Shown here piece by piece: positions 17,417 through 27,055 of a DNA stretch of 64,000 nucleotides. Each line of letters begins with the position of its first letter. Positions within the stretch are counted from its first letter, which is position 1. Origin of the DNA: Alicycliphilus sp. UBA6560 (lineage in GTDB: Bacteria; Pseudomonadota; Gammaproteobacteria; Burkholderiales; Burkholderiaceae_C). The stretch is from the NCBI GenBank assembly GCA_002434305.1, contig DJJU01000006.1:806001-870000 (forward strand), given 5' to 3'. Position numbers and translations under genes: made by a program. A model generated the notes under the pieces. The model worked only from the letters and a program-made list of their open reading frames with translations, was not told the origin of the DNA and made no database searches.

Positions 17417-18394
17417 TCAGCCCTTCCCACGCAGACGCTGCACCAGCGTCCACACCCCCAGCGCCACGGCGCCGACCGCGGCGCCCACCAGTGCGCTCAG
17501 CACGTGGGTGGAGAGGAATTCCCAGACACCGCCCAGCGGCCAGCCGGCGAGCTTCGCGCCGGCGGATTCGATGGCGTGCGCCAGCGGCGGCACGCCGTGC
17601 ACGATGATCCCACCGCCCACCAGGAACATGGCGGCCGTGCCGGCCACGGCCAGGCCCTTCATCAGCTTCGGGGCCGCGGCCACCAGCGCCTGGCCGATGC
17701 GGCAGGCCACGCGGCCGGGCCTGCGCGTCAGCCACAGGCCCACATCATCCATCTTCACGATGCCCGCCACCAGGCCGTACACGCCCACGGTCATGAGCAC
17801 CGCGATGGCCGACAGCACCATCACCTGCTGCATGAAGTCCGCCTGCGCCACGGTGCCCAGGGTGATGACGATGATCTCGGCCGAGAGGATGAAATCGGTG
17901 CGGATGGCGCCACGCACCTTGGTCTTCTCCAGCCGGGCGATGTCGGCCGCGCTGGCCGCCTTGCCGCCCACGCGCGCCAGCGCGGCCTCCGCCCGGTCAG
18001 CGGGCGGCTCGCCATGGTGGGCCAGCTTTTCCACGCCCTCCAGGCACAGGTAGGTACCGCCCAGCATGAGCAGTGGCGTGATGGCCCAGGGTGCGAAGGC
18101 GCTGATCAGCAGCGCAGTAGGCACCAGGATGGCCTTGTTGACCAGCGAACCGCGCGCCACCGCCCAGACCACGGGCAGCTCGCGGTGGGCGTGCACACCG
18201 CTGACCTGCTCGGCGTTCAGCGCCAGGTCGTCGCCCAGCACGCTGGCCGTCTTCTGCGCCGCCACCTTGGTCATGACGGAGACATCGTCGGCCATGGCAA
18301 CGCTCTTGCGCGCCGCCATCTTGGACATGAGGGCCACGTCGTCCAGGATGGTGGCGATGTCGTCGAGCAGGGTGAGAAGGCTGGCGCCGGCCAT
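17417..18394 (-). CDS. DUF808 (YedI-like) inner-membrane protein
   Basis: The 325-residue protein from the ATG at 18394 starts MAGASLLTLLDDIATILDDVA, typical of DUF808. The N-terminal third is amphipathic (MSKMAARKSVAMADDVSVMT), followed by KTASVLGDDLALNAEQV and at least six hydrophobic segments. The charged stretch MDDVGLWLTRRPG is also family-typical. E. coli YedI has no established function, so none is assigned. The frame can be extended upstream to 18469 only by reading through a repeat copy, which I reject as start. Confidence 0.85.
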   Translation of the reverse strand: MAGASLLTLLDDIATILDDVALMSKMAARKSVAMADDVSVMTKVAAQKTASVLGDDLALNAEQVSGVHAHRELPVVWAVARGSLVNKAILVPTALLISAFAPWAITPLLMLGGTYLCLEGVEKLAHHGEPPADRAEAALARVGGKAASAADIARLEKTKVRGAIRTDFILSAEIIVITLGTVAQADFMQQVMVLSAIAVLMTVGVYGLVAGIVKMDDVGLWLTRRPGRVACRIGQALVAAAPKLMKGLAVAGTAAMFLVGGGIIVHGVPPLAHAIESAGAKLAGWPLGGVWEFLSTHVLSALVGAAVGAVALGVWTLVQRLRGKG

Positions 18395-18440
18395 ACAGAA
18401 ATACTCCGCAAAGACAGGAAAAAGGTCGCCGATTCTGAAT

Positions 18441-18496
18441 AGAAAAAGCTTCCAGCGCCTGTCGGACAAGCGCTGGAAGCTATCTTTTTAGTAGCC
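18441..18496 (-). repeat. Palindromic repeat copy R6 (intergenic)
   Basis: This is the best-preserved hairpin of the family in the window: AGCTTCCAGCGC (18447-18458) pairs perfectly with GCGCTGGAAGCT (18470-18481) across an 11-base loop, followed by TATCTTTTTAGTAGCC. It lies between the purL stop and the DUF808 start, both genes on the minus strand. Confidence 0.9.
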
Positions 18497-18524
18497 TCGC
18501 GGAAGGCCTGGGACGGGTTTCTTT

Positions 18525-21500
18525 TTACGCGACCCAGCGGCGGGCGTTGCGCCACAGGCGCATCCAGGGGCTGTACGCATCCTGCCCGCCGGTGGCGGCC
18601 AGGTCGGTCCAGCTCATCTGGATATTGCGAAACACCCGCTCCGGATGCGGCATGAGCGCGGTGAAGCGCCCGTCCGCCGTGGTCACGGCCGTCAGCCCGC
18701 CGGCGCTGCCGTTGGGATTGAGCGGATAGCGCTCTGTGGGCTGACCGGCGTGGTCCACGAAACGCAGGCTGCGCAGCACGCGCTCTTCGTTGCCGCGGTA
18801 CTGGAAGTTGGCATAGCCCTCGCCGTGCGCCACGGCGATGGGCAGGCGCGAGCCGGCCATGCCGGCGAAGAAGATGCTGGGCGAATCCAGCACCTCCACC
18901 ATGGACAGGCGTGCCTCGAAGCGGTGGCTCTGGTTGGTGGTGAAGCGCGGCCAGTCCTGGGCGCCGGGAATGATGTCGGCCAGCTCGGCAAACATCTGGC
19001 AGCCGTTGCACACGCCCAGCCCGAAGGTGTCCTGGCGGGCGAAGAACTGCTGGAACTGCTCGGACAGGCGCGGGTTGAAGGTGATGGAGCGCGCCCAACC
19101 GATGCCCGCGCCCAGCGTATCGCCATAGCTGAAGCCGCCGCAGGCGACGATGCCGGCGAACTGCGACAAGTCGGCGCGGCCGGCCTGCAGGTCGCTCATG
19201 TGCACGTCGAAGGCCTCGAAGCCCGCTTGGGTGAAGGCGTAGGCCATCTCCACGTGCGAGTTCACGCCCTGCTCGCGCAGCACGGCCACGCGCGGACGGA
19301 CCAGGTTCAGATAAGGCGCGGCCACGTCCTCTGCGGGATCGAAGGTCAGGAGCACGTGCAGGCCCGGGTCCTGCGGGTCTCCGGCGGCGGTGTGCTCGCT
19401 GTCGGCGCATTCGGGGTTGTCGCGCTGCTGGCAGATCTTCCAGCTGACGGCGTCCCAGACCTGGTGCAGGTCGGACAGGCTGGCGGCGAAGATCTTCTTG
19501 GCGTCGCGCCAGACCTGCAGCTCGCCCTTGCCCTCGTCCATGGCGCTGGACTGCGGACGCGTCTTGCCGATGATGTGGCTGCAGGCCGCCAGGCCGTGGG
19601 CGCGCAGCACCTGCATGACTTGGTCGCGCTGGGCCGTGCGCACCTGCAGCACGGCCCCCAGTTCCTCGTTGAACAGCGCGCGCAGCGTCAGCTCGTCGCG
19701 CCGGCCGCTGACCTGCTGCGCCCAGTTCTTAGCGTCGCCGGTTTCCATGCGGCTGTCGCTGATGCCGTCGCCCTCGGTGACCAGCATGTCCACGTTCAGC
19801 GCCACGCCCACATGACCGGCGAAGGCCATCTCGGCGGCCGCGGCCAGCAGGCCGCCGTCGCTCCTGTCGTGGTAGGCCAGGACCAGACGGTCTCGGCGCA
19901 GGGCATTCACGGCATCGACCAGGGCGACAAGATCCTTGGCGTCGTCCAGGTCGGGGACGTCGCCGCCCGTCTGCTGCAGCACCTGGGCCAGGATGGAGCC
20001 GCCCATGCGCATCTTGCCGCGCGACAGGTCGACCAGCACTAGCGTGGTGTCCTGCTCCTTGGCGTCCAGCTGCGGCGTGAGCGTGCCGCGCACGTCGGCC
20101 AGCGTGGCGAAGGCGGTGACGATCAGGCTGACGGGCGAGGTCACCTTTTTCAAGGCGCCGCCGGTGTCCGTCCACTGGGTGCGCATGGACAGGCTGTCCT
20201 TGCCCACAGGAATGGAGATGCCCAGTTGCGGGCACAGCTGCATGCCCACGGCGCGCACGGTCTCGTACAGGGCGGCATCCTCGCCGGGCTCGCCGCAGGC
20301 GGCCATCCAGTTGGCGCTGAGCTTGACGCGCGGCAGCTCGATGGGCGCTGCAGCCAAGTTGGTGATGGCCTCTGCCACCGCCATGCGGCCGGAGGCTGGG
20401 GCGTTGATGGCGGCCAGCGGCGTGCGCTCGCCCATGGCCATGGCCTCGCCGGCAAAGCCGGCGTAGTCGGCCAGGGTCACGGCCACGTCGGCCACCGGCA
20501 CCTGCCAGGGCCCGACCATCTGGTCGCGGTGCGTGAGGCCGCCCACCGTGCGGTCGCCAATGGTCACCAGGAAGCGCTTGCTCGCCACCGTGGGGTGGGC
20601 CAGCACGTCGATCACGGCCTGCTGCAGCGCCACGCCGTCCACGTCCAGCGGCCCCACCTCGCGCGTGACGCTCTGCACGTCGCGGTGCATGCGCGGGGGC
20701 TTGCCCAGCAGCACGTCCATGGGCATGTCCACCGGCAGGCGCTGGGCCTGGCCGGCGGGGGCGGCGGTGTCTTCCAAAATCAGCTGGCGCTCGCCGGTGG
20801 CCGTGCCGATCACGGCGAACGGGCAGCGCTCGCGCTCGCAAAACGCCGTGAACTGCGCCAGCGACTCGGGCGCGATGGCCAGCACGTAGCGCTCCTGGCT
20901 TTCGTTGCTCCAGATCTCCTTGGGCGCCAGGCCGGACTCCTCCAGCTGCACGGCGCGCAGGTCGAAGCGCGCGCCGCGGCCGGCATCATGAACCAGTTCG
21001 GGGAAGGCATTGGACAGCCCGCCCGCGCCCACGTCGTGGATGGCCAGGATGGGGTTGGCCTCGCCCTGCTCCCAGCAGTGGTTGATGACCTCCTGGGCGC
21101 GGCGCTCGATCTCGGGGTTGCCGCGCTGCACGGAGTCGAAGTCCAGCTCGGCCGCGTTGGTGCCGCTGGCCATGGAGCTGGCCGCGCCGCCACCCATGCC
21201 GATGCGCATGCCGGGCCCGCCCAGCTGGATCAAGAGCGTGCCGGCAGGGAACTCGATCTTTTGGGTCTGGCGCGCGTCGATAGAACCTAAGCCACCGGCG
21301 ATCATGATGGGCTTGTGGTAGCCGCGCAGCACGCCAGCGATCTGCTGCTCGTACTCGCGGAAGTAGCCCGTCAGGTTGGGCCGGCCGAACTCGTTGTTGA
21401 ACGCGGCGCCGCCCAGCGGGCCCTCGGTCATGATCTGCAGCGGGCTGGCGATGTGCTCGGGCCGGCCGACGTCGCTGCCCCACAGCTTGGAGACGGTGAA

Positions 21501-22550
21501 GCCCGTCAGGCCTGCCTTGGGCTTGGAGCCGCGCCCGGTGGCGCCCTCGTCGCGGATCTCGCCGCCCGCGCCGGTGGACGCGCCGGGAAAGGGCGAGATG
21601 GCCGTGGGGTGGTTGTGCGTCTCCACCTTCATCAGCACGTGCTGGGTGGCGCTGCGCTTTTGATAGCTGGGCGCGCTTATCTGGTCTGCGAAAGCGTCGA
21701 ATTTGGCAAAGAACTGCTCGACCTGACTGCCTTCCATGATGGAGGCGTTGTCGGCATAGGCCACGATGGTGTGCTGGGGCGAGGTGGCCTCGGTGTGGCG
21801 GATCATGCCGAACAGCGACTTGTCCTGGGCCGCGCCGTCGATGGTGAACTGGGCGTTGAAGATCTTGTGGCGGCAGTGCTCGCTGTTGGCCTGGGCGAAC
21901 ATCATCAGTTCCACATCGGTGGGATTGCGCCCCAGCTTGCCGAAGGCCTCCACCAAGTAATCGATCTCGTCGCCCGCCAGGGCCAGGCCCCAGGCGGTGT
22001 TGGCGGCCTCCAGCGCCGCGCGGCCGCCCTTCAAGACGTCCACGAAGGCCATGGGCTCGGCCTGCAGCTCGGTGAACAGCTGCTGCGCCTGCTCCACGCT
22101 GGCCACCACGGATTCGGTCATGCGGTCATGCAGCAGCGCGGCGATCTGCGCCAACTGCGCGTCCGACAGCTCGGGCGTGCCCGACAGCAGGCCACCCTTC
22201 AGGCTGATGCGGTACTCGGTGATGCGCTCGATGCGGCGCACGCCCAGGCCGCAGTTGTGCGCGATATCGGTGGCCTTGGACGCCCAGGGCGAGACGGTAC
22301 CCAGGCGCGGCGTGACGTACAGCACCGGGCCGTCGGTGGGGCCGGTGTAGGGGTCGCCATAGGTCAGCAAGGGCGCCAGGCGCGAGCGGTGGGCCGCGTC
22401 GGGCGGGGCGTCCTGCGCCACCAGGTGCACGAAGCGCGCGGCTATTGCCGTGATCTTGGGATGGATGGCCGCCAGCGCGGGCTGCAGCTGCTGGGCGCGA
22501 AAGGGGGTAAGGGCATTGCCGCCCTCCAACGAAGTGATGTGCAAGGTCAC
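18525..22550 (-). CDS. purL: Phosphoribosylformylglycinamidine synthase, single-chain
   Basis: This large purine enzyme converts FGAR, glutamine and ATP into FGAM. With the GTG start (protein MTLHITSLEGGNALTPFRAQ...) it is about 1341 aa, close to E. coli PurL (about 1295). An ATG 54 bases upstream at 22604 would add 18 Pro/Arg-rich residues, and neither start has a strong ribosome site. In order it holds the N-terminal PurS-like part, the linker, two AIRS-type ATP-binding halves (HVLMKVETHNHPTA; GAGGLSNAFPELVHDA) and the C-terminal glutaminase with the catalytic Cys in GVCNGCQMF. Orientation is divergent from map. Confidence 0.93.
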   Translation of the reverse strand: MTLHITSLEGGNALTPFRAQQLQPALAAIHPKITAIAARFVHLVAQDAPPDAAHRSRLAPLLTYGDPYTGPTDGPVLYVTPRLGTVSPWASKATDIAHNCGLGVRRIERITEYRISLKGGLLSGTPELSDAQLAQIAALLHDRMTESVVASVEQAQQLFTELQAEPMAFVDVLKGGRAALEAANTAWGLALAGDEIDYLVEAFGKLGRNPTDVELMMFAQANSEHCRHKIFNAQFTIDGAAQDKSLFGMIRHTEATSPQHTIVAYADNASIMEGSQVEQFFAKFDAFADQISAPSYQKRSATQHVLMKVETHNHPTAISPFPGASTGAGGEIRDEGATGRGSKPKAGLTGFTVSKLWGSDVGRPEHIASPLQIMTEGPLGGAAFNNEFGRPNLTGYFREYEQQIAGVLRGYHKPIMIAGGLGSIDARQTQKIEFPAGTLLIQLGGPGMRIGMGGGAASSMASGTNAAELDFDSVQRGNPEIERRAQEVINHCWEQGEANPILAIHDVGAGGLSNAFPELVHDAGRGARFDLRAVQLEESGLAPKEIWSNESQERYVLAIAPESLAQFTAFCERERCPFAVIGTATGERQLILEDTAAPAGQAQRLPVDMPMDVLLGKPPRMHRDVQSVTREVGPLDVDGVALQQAVIDVLAHPTVASKRFLVTIGDRTVGGLTHRDQMVGPWQVPVADVAVTLADYAGFAGEAMAMGERTPLAAINAPASGRMAVAEAITNLAAAPIELPRVKLSANWMAACGEPGEDAALYETVRAVGMQLCPQLGISIPVGKDSLSMRTQWTDTGGALKKVTSPVSLIVTAFATLADVRGTLTPQLDAKEQDTTLVLVDLSRGKMRMGGSILAQVLQQTGGDVPDLDDAKDLVALVDAVNALRRDRLVLAYHDRSDGGLLAAAAEMAFAGHVGVALNVDMLVTEGDGISDSRMETGDAKNWAQQVSGRRDELTLRALFNEELGAVLQVRTAQRDQVMQVLRAHGLAACSHIIGKTRPQSSAMDEGKGELQVWRDAKKIFAASLSDLHQVWDAVSWKICQQRDNPECADSEHTAAGDPQDPGLHVLLTFDPAEDVAAPYLNLVRPRVAVLREQGVNSHVEMAYAFTQAGFEAFDVHMSDLQAGRADLSQFAGIVACGGFSYGDTLGAGIGWARSITFNPRLSEQFQQFFARQDTFGLGVCNGCQMFAELADIIPGAQDWPRFTTNQSHRFEARLSMVEVLDSPSIFFAGMAGSRLPIAVAHGEGYANFQYRGNEERVLRSLRFVDHAGQPTERYPLNPNGSAGGLTAVTTADGRFTALMPHPERVFRNIQMSWTDLAATGGQDAYSPWMRLWRNARRWVA

Positions 22551-22710
22551 GGTAGCGGCCTGTGTGATGGGCGGGCGAGGATCGCGAGGAAAGCCTGAGG
22601 GCATCCGGGCCGCTGACTGGGGCCGCAGAGCCTGGCAAGGCTGGGTTGGCGGGAACCCGGCATTTTAAGCAATCGCACCCCGGGAAAGCCCCAGTGGGAT
22701 AATTTGCCCC

Positions 22711-23526
22711 ATGAGCATCACCACCAAAGACGCCCAGGGCATCGCGGGCATGCGCGAGGCCGGCCGCCTCGCCTCCGAAGTGCTGGACACCATCACGCCG
22801 CACATCAAGCCGGGCATGACCACCAACGACGTGGACCGCTTGGCCGCCGAATGCATGGCGCGCCAGGGCACGCGCTCGGCCACGCTGGGCTACCAGCCGC
22901 CCGGCTATCCGCCCTACCCCAAGTCGCTGTGCACGTCGCTGAACAACGTGGTCTGCCACGGCATCCCCAACGACAAGCCCTTGAAGAAGGGCGACATCAT
23001 GAACGTGGACGTCACCGTCATCACCCAGGACGGCTGGTACGGCGACACTAGCCGCATGTTCCTGGTGGGTGAGTGCTCCATTGCCGCCAAACGCCTGGTC
23101 AACCTGACCTACGAGGCGATGTGGCTGGGCATCCAGCAGGTCAAGCCCGGTGCGCGCCTGGGCGACGTGGGCCACGCCATCCAGAAGTTCGCCGAAGGGC
23201 ACGGCCTGTCGGTGGTGCGCGAGTTCTGCGGCCACGGCATCGGCGACAAATTCCATGACGAGCCCCAGGTGCTGCACTACGGCCGCCCCGGCACGGGTGA
23301 GGAGCTAATCCCGGGCATGACCTTCACCATCGAGCCCATGCTCAACATCGGCCGGCGCGAGGTCAAGGAGCACGGCAACGACGGCTGGACCATCGTCACC
23401 AAGGACCACAGCCTGTCGGCGCAGTGGGAGCACACGGTGCTGGTCACCGAGACCGGCTTCGAGGTGCTGACCATCTCGGACGGCTACCCCGCCCTGCCCG
23501 CCTTCGTGACCGCCACGACGACCTGA
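22711..23526 (+). CDS. map: Methionine aminopeptidase, type I
   Basis: The 271-residue enzyme removes the N-terminal methionine from nascent proteins. The five metal ligands are visible: two Asp in MNVDVTVITQDGWYGDTSRMF, His in CGHGIGDKFHDEP, Glu in FTIEPML and Glu in QWEHTVLV. The substrate-binding His is in NNVVCHGIPN. It precedes glnD by 37 bases, the usual order in Burkholderiales, and is divergent from purL. Confidence 0.95.
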   Translation: MSITTKDAQGIAGMREAGRLASEVLDTITPHIKPGMTTNDVDRLAAECMARQGTRSATLGYQPPGYPPYPKSLCTSLNNVVCHGIPNDKPLKKGDIMNVDVTVITQDGWYGDTSRMFLVGECSIAAKRLVNLTYEAMWLGIQQVKPGARLGDVGHAIQKFAEGHGLSVVREFCGHGIGDKFHDEPQVLHYGRPGTGEELIPGMTFTIEPMLNIGRREVKEHGNDGWTIVTKDHSLSAQWEHTVLVTETGFEVLTISDGYPALPAFVTATTT

Positions 23527-23563
23527 CAGTCCGGCGCGGCGCCCTCGTTCTTCCTTTCGCGCC

Positions 23564-26173
23564 ATGCCTCGTCCCCCCACTCCCGTCGCAGCCGACATCG
23601 CCGCACTGCGGCAGACCTACCAAGCCGACAAGGCCGCGCTGGTGGCCACGCTGCTGGCGCCGGACGCTTCCACCCGCGGCATCCGCAGCCTGCTGCGGCA
23701 CCTGTCCTCTCTGGCTGACCGCCAGCTGTGCGCCCTGTGGCGCCGCGCCGGCCTGCCGCGCGGCATGGCGCTGGTGGCGGTGGGCGGGTATGGGCGCGCG
23801 CAGCTGTTTCCGGCCTCCGACATCGACGTGCTGGTGCTGCTGCCGGACGGCGTGCAGGACGCGGCCGCCAGCGCCGCCATCGAGTCCTTCATCGGCAGCT
23901 GCTGGGACGCGGGCCTGGAGATCGGCGCCAGCGTGCGCACCGTGGCCGAATGCCTGGCCGAGTCCGCCGCCGACGTGACGGTGCAGACGGCGCTGCTGGA
24001 GTCGCGCCGCGTGTGCGGCAGCGCCGCCCTGTTCGCCCAGTTGCGCCGCAGCTACGCCGCGCAGATGGACGTGCAGGCCTTCATGGTCACCAAGACGCTG
24101 GAGATGCGCCAGCGCCACACCAAGCACGAAAACACCCCCTACGCGCTGGAGCCCAACTGCAAGGAGTCGCCCGGCGGGCTGCGCGACCTGCAGCTCATCC
24201 TGTGGCTGTCGCGCGCCGCCGGCTTAGGGAACAGCTGGCGCGAGCTGGCGGCCAACGGCCTGGCTACGCCTTTCGAGGTGCGCCAGATCGAGCGCAACGA
24301 GGCGCTGCTGTTTCTCATCCGCGCCCGGCTGCACGCCCTGGCCGGGCGGCGCGAGGACCGGCTGGTGTTCGACCTGCAGACCGCCGTAGCCGAGACCTTC
24401 GGCTACGGCAGGGGTGCCGCCGATGGCCCGCGCGCACCGGTACGCGCCAGCGAGGCGCTGATGCGCCGCTACTACTGGGCCGCCAAGGCGGTGTCGCAGC
24501 TCACGCAGATCCTGCTGCTGGACATCGAGGAGCGTCTGGCGCCGCAACCGGCGCACCGGGTGCCCATCAACGAGCGCTTCCTGGACCGGGGCGGCCTGAT
24601 CGAGGTGGCCAGCGATACGCTGTACCTGGAGCAGCCCCACGCCATCCTGGAAACCTTCCTGCTGTACGAGACCAGGCCGGGCCTGACGGACCTGTCGGCG
24701 CGCACGCTGCGCGCGCTGTACAACGCCCGCCCGGTGATGGACGCGGGCTTTCGCCGCGACCCAGCCAACCGCGCCATGTTCATGCGCATCCTGCGCCAGC
24801 CCTCGGGCATCACCCACGCCATGCGGCTGATGAACCAGACCTCGGTGCTGGGGCGCTATCTGTGGCCCTTCAGGCGCATCGTGGGGCAGATGCAGCACGA
24901 CCTGTTCCACGTCTACACCGTGGACCAGCACACGCTGATGGTGCTGCGCAACGTGCGCCGCTTCTTCATGGCCGAGCACGCGCACGAATACCCCGTCTGC
25001 TCGCAGCTGGCCGCCGGCTGGGACAAACCGTGGATCCTGTACGTCGCCGCGCTGTTCCACGACATCGGCAAGGGCCGCGGGGGCGACCATTCGCACATCG
25101 GCGCCCTGGAGGCGCGGCGTTTTTGCCGCCAGCACGGCCTGGCGCGCGACGACGCGCAGCTGATTGAATTCCTGGTGGCCGAGCACCTGACCATGAGCCA
25201 GGTGGCGCAAAAGCAGGACCTGTCCGACCCGGAGGTCATTGCCGCTTTCGCCCGCCGCGTGGGCGACGAGCGCCGGCTGACCAGCCTGTATTTGCTCACG
25301 GTGGCCGACATCCGCGGCACCTCCCCCAAGGTCTGGAGCGCCTGGAAGGGCAAGCTGCTGGAGGATCTGTACCACGCCACGCTGCGCGCCTTGGGCGGAC
25401 GCGCACCCGACCCGGCCGCCGAGGTCGAGGCGCGCCGGCGCGAGGCGCTGATCCTGCTGGCCCTGCACTCCATGCCGCACGAAGCACACAAGCGCCTGTG
25501 GGCCACGCTGGACGTGAGCTACTTCATGCGCCACGAGGCGGCCGACATTGCCTGGCACGCCCGCCACCTGTCGCGCCATGTGGGCTCGGCCGTGCCCGTA
25601 GTGCGCGCGCGCCAGTCGCTGGCCGGCGAGGGGCTGGAGGTGCTGGTCTACGCGCCCGACCAGAGCGATCTGTTCATGCGGATTTGCGGTTACTTCGACC
25701 GGGCGGGCTTTTCCATCCTCGACGCGCGCGTGCACACCGCCAGCGACGCCCATGCGCTGGACACCTTCCAGGTCGTGGCGCGCGACCAGCCCGGGGCCTA
25801 TCGCGAGCTGATCCACATGGTGGAGAGCGACCTGCTGCGCGCCCTGACCGCGCCCGCCCCCCTGCCCGAGCCCAGCCCGCGGCGACTGTCGCGGCGCGTG
25901 CGCAGTTTCCCCATCGCCCCACGCGTGTCGCTGCGCCCGGACGACCGCGGCCAGCGCTGGCTGCTGTCGATCTCCGCCACCGACCGCGCTGGCCTGCTGT
26001 ACGTGGTGGCGCAGGTGCTGTCGCGCCACGGCCTGGGCATACAGCTGGCCAAGGTCAGCACTCTGGGCGAGCGGGTGGAAGACACCTTCCTGCTGCAAGG
26101 CCCACAGCTGCAAAGCAGCGCCCGGCAGATCCAGATCGAGACCGAGCTGCTGCGCGCCTTGGCCGATGAGTGA
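23564..26173 (+). CDS. glnD: Bifunctional PII uridylyltransferase / uridylyl-removing enzyme
   Basis: The 869-residue GlnD senses glutamine and modifies PII, so it controls nitrogen assimilation. The nucleotidyltransferase motif GGYGRAQLFPASDIDVL is at residues 74-90 (Asp86, Asp88). The HD hydrolase domain has LFHDIGKGRGGDHS near residue 500. Two ACT domains follow, one around VYAPDQSDLFMRICGYF and one at SISATDRAGLLYVVAQVL. All catalytic features are intact. It follows map closely and is probably co-transcribed with it. A repeat copy lies just past its stop. Confidence 0.95.
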   Translation: MPRPPTPVAADIAALRQTYQADKAALVATLLAPDASTRGIRSLLRHLSSLADRQLCALWRRAGLPRGMALVAVGGYGRAQLFPASDIDVLVLLPDGVQDAAASAAIESFIGSCWDAGLEIGASVRTVAECLAESAADVTVQTALLESRRVCGSAALFAQLRRSYAAQMDVQAFMVTKTLEMRQRHTKHENTPYALEPNCKESPGGLRDLQLILWLSRAAGLGNSWRELAANGLATPFEVRQIERNEALLFLIRARLHALAGRREDRLVFDLQTAVAETFGYGRGAADGPRAPVRASEALMRRYYWAAKAVSQLTQILLLDIEERLAPQPAHRVPINERFLDRGGLIEVASDTLYLEQPHAILETFLLYETRPGLTDLSARTLRALYNARPVMDAGFRRDPANRAMFMRILRQPSGITHAMRLMNQTSVLGRYLWPFRRIVGQMQHDLFHVYTVDQHTLMVLRNVRRFFMAEHAHEYPVCSQLAAGWDKPWILYVAALFHDIGKGRGGDHSHIGALEARRFCRQHGLARDDAQLIEFLVAEHLTMSQVAQKQDLSDPEVIAAFARRVGDERRLTSLYLLTVADIRGTSPKVWSAWKGKLLEDLYHATLRALGGRAPDPAAEVEARRREALILLALHSMPHEAHKRLWATLDVSYFMRHEAADIAWHARHLSRHVGSAVPVVRARQSLAGEGLEVLVYAPDQSDLFMRICGYFDRAGFSILDARVHTASDAHALDTFQVVARDQPGAYRELIHMVESDLLRALTAPAPLPEPSPRRLSRRVRSFPIAPRVSLRPDDRGQRWLLSISATDRAGLLYVVAQVLSRHGLGIQLAKVSTLGERVEDTFLLQGPQLQSSARQIQIETELLRALADE

Positions 26174-26193
26174 CGCCACCGGCGGCGCAACTA

Positions 26194-26249
26194 CACTTTT
26201 TGATAGCTGCCAGCGCTTGCTGCATAAGCGCTGGAAGCACTTTTGACTC
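26194..26249 (+). repeat. Palindromic repeat copy R8 (intergenic)
   Basis: The sequence is TTTTTGATAGCTGCCAGCGC plus a perfect 9-bp inverted repeat, CCAGCGCTT (26210-26218) and AAGCGCTGG (26226-26234), followed by AAGCACTTTTGAC. It fills the gap between glnD and the DUF454 gene and is one of the most complete copies. Confidence 0.9.
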
Positions 26250-26293
26250 ATATTCCTGGGGCCGCCCCCCGGGCGCGGGCACAATCCCAGACC

Positions 26294-26713
26294 ATGCCCG
26301 AGCCGCGCGATCCGCTGCCCCCCATGCCCCAGCACCCGCCCCTGCCGCGCGCCATGCGCTGGCTGCTGCAGGCGTTCGCCGTGCTGTGCCTGGTCATGGG
26401 GGCCATCGGCGTCATCGTGCCCGGCCTGCCCACCACGGTGTTCATCCTCATGGCCGGCTGGGCCGCCGCGCGCAGCTCGCCGCGCCTGCATGCCTGGCTG
26501 TGGCGCCACCGCCTGTTCGGGCCCATGCTGCGCAACTGGGCCGACGGCGGGCGCGTCAGCCGTCGCGCCAAGTGGAGCGCCAGCATCCTCATGGCCCTGT
26601 GTGCCGCCATCCTGTTCTGGACCAGCGCCCCGCGCTGGGCCGCCACCATGGCCTGCGTGTGCATGGCCTGCGTCCTGGTCTGGCTGTGGCGCCGCCCCGA
26701 ACCCGGCCGGTGA
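26294..26713 (+). CDS. DUF454 (YbaN-like) inner-membrane protein
   Basis: The protein has 139 residues from the ATG at 26294. The earlier in-frame ATG at 26243 lies in the repeat flank and is not chosen. It has a Pro-rich N-terminus, then the DUF454 core: a membrane segment ending in GAIGVIVPGLPTTVFILMAG, a cytoplasmic loop (LRNWADGGRVSRRAKW) and two more membrane segments. The conserved LPTTVF block is diagnostic. E. coli YbaN has no settled function. The tRNA-Asn promoter begins just after its stop. Confidence 0.85.
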   Translation: MPEPRDPLPPMPQHPPLPRAMRWLLQAFAVLCLVMGAIGVIVPGLPTTVFILMAGWAAARSSPRLHAWLWRHRLFGPMLRNWADGGRVSRRAKWSASILMALCAAILFWTSAPRWAATMACVCMACVLVWLWRRPEPGR

Positions 26714-26739
26714 AGCCACGAAACGCCGTTTTTTCTGTA

Positions 26740-26745
26740 TATAAT
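26740..26745 (+). promoter_or_regulatory. -10 box of the tRNA-Asn transcript
   Basis: A perfect TATAAT lies 11 bases before the first tRNA-Asn, the expected distance for a tRNA promoter. No good -35 hexamer is visible 17 bases upstream. Confidence 0.65.
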
Positions 26746-26756
26746 CGCGGTCTTGT

Positions 26757-26832
26757 TCCTCAATAGCTCAGTCGGTAGAGCGCCGGACTGTTAATCCGTA
26801 GGTCCCTGGTTCGAGCCCAGGTTGAGGAGCCA
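26757..26832 (+). tRNA. tRNA-Asn (GTT)
   Basis: A 76-base cloverleaf: acceptor TCCTCAA pairs with TTGAGGA, anticodon GTT at 26790-26792 in the loop CTGTTAA, T-loop GGTTCGAGCCC, and CCA encoded in the gene. It is identical to the second copy 133 bases downstream. Confidence 0.97.
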
Positions 26833-26889
26833 AGAAAAACTTCGCAGCCCTGCCATCGCACAGGGCTGTTTCAATAAAAAAACCGACAT

Positions 26890-26965
26890 TCCTCAATAGC
26901 TCAGTCGGTAGAGCGCCGGACTGTTAATCCGTAGGTCCCTGGTTCGAGCCCAGGTTGAGGAGCCA
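26890..26965 (+). tRNA. tRNA-Asn (GTT), second identical copy
   Basis: All 76 bases equal the first tRNA-Asn, including the encoded CCA. The 57-base spacer has no separate clear promoter, so the pair is probably one transcript ending at the hairpin directly downstream. Confidence 0.97.
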
Positions 26966-26970
26966 CTTCA

Positions 26971-27004
26971 AAGGCCGTCCTGATCTCTCAGGACGGCCTT
27001 TTTT
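26971..27004 (+). terminator. Rho-independent terminator after the tRNA-Asn pair
   Basis: AAGGCCGTCCTGA pairs perfectly with TCAGGACGGCCTT across a 4-base loop, followed by TTTT. It lies 5 bases after the second tRNA. It may also end the minus-strand gene coming from the other side. Confidence 0.92.
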
Positions 27005-27055
27005 GCTTCGCCGGCCGGCTCCTGGACATTCGCCCCTCCGGCAGGACATCCCCCT

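Noticed and set aside
21656..21710. A repeat-like stretch inside purL (TTTTGATAGCTGGGCGCGCT)
   Set aside because: Resemblance covers about half the element, the codon phase differs from most other copies, and the tyrosine region it encodes (SAPSYQKRS) has normal length for PurL, so chance similarity is not excluded. It is not listed as a copy.
26757..26965. tRNA-Asn pair as attachment site of an integrated element
   Set aside because: The two copies are full-length and identical with a shared terminator; no integrase or phage gene is near. Simple tandem duplication is enough.
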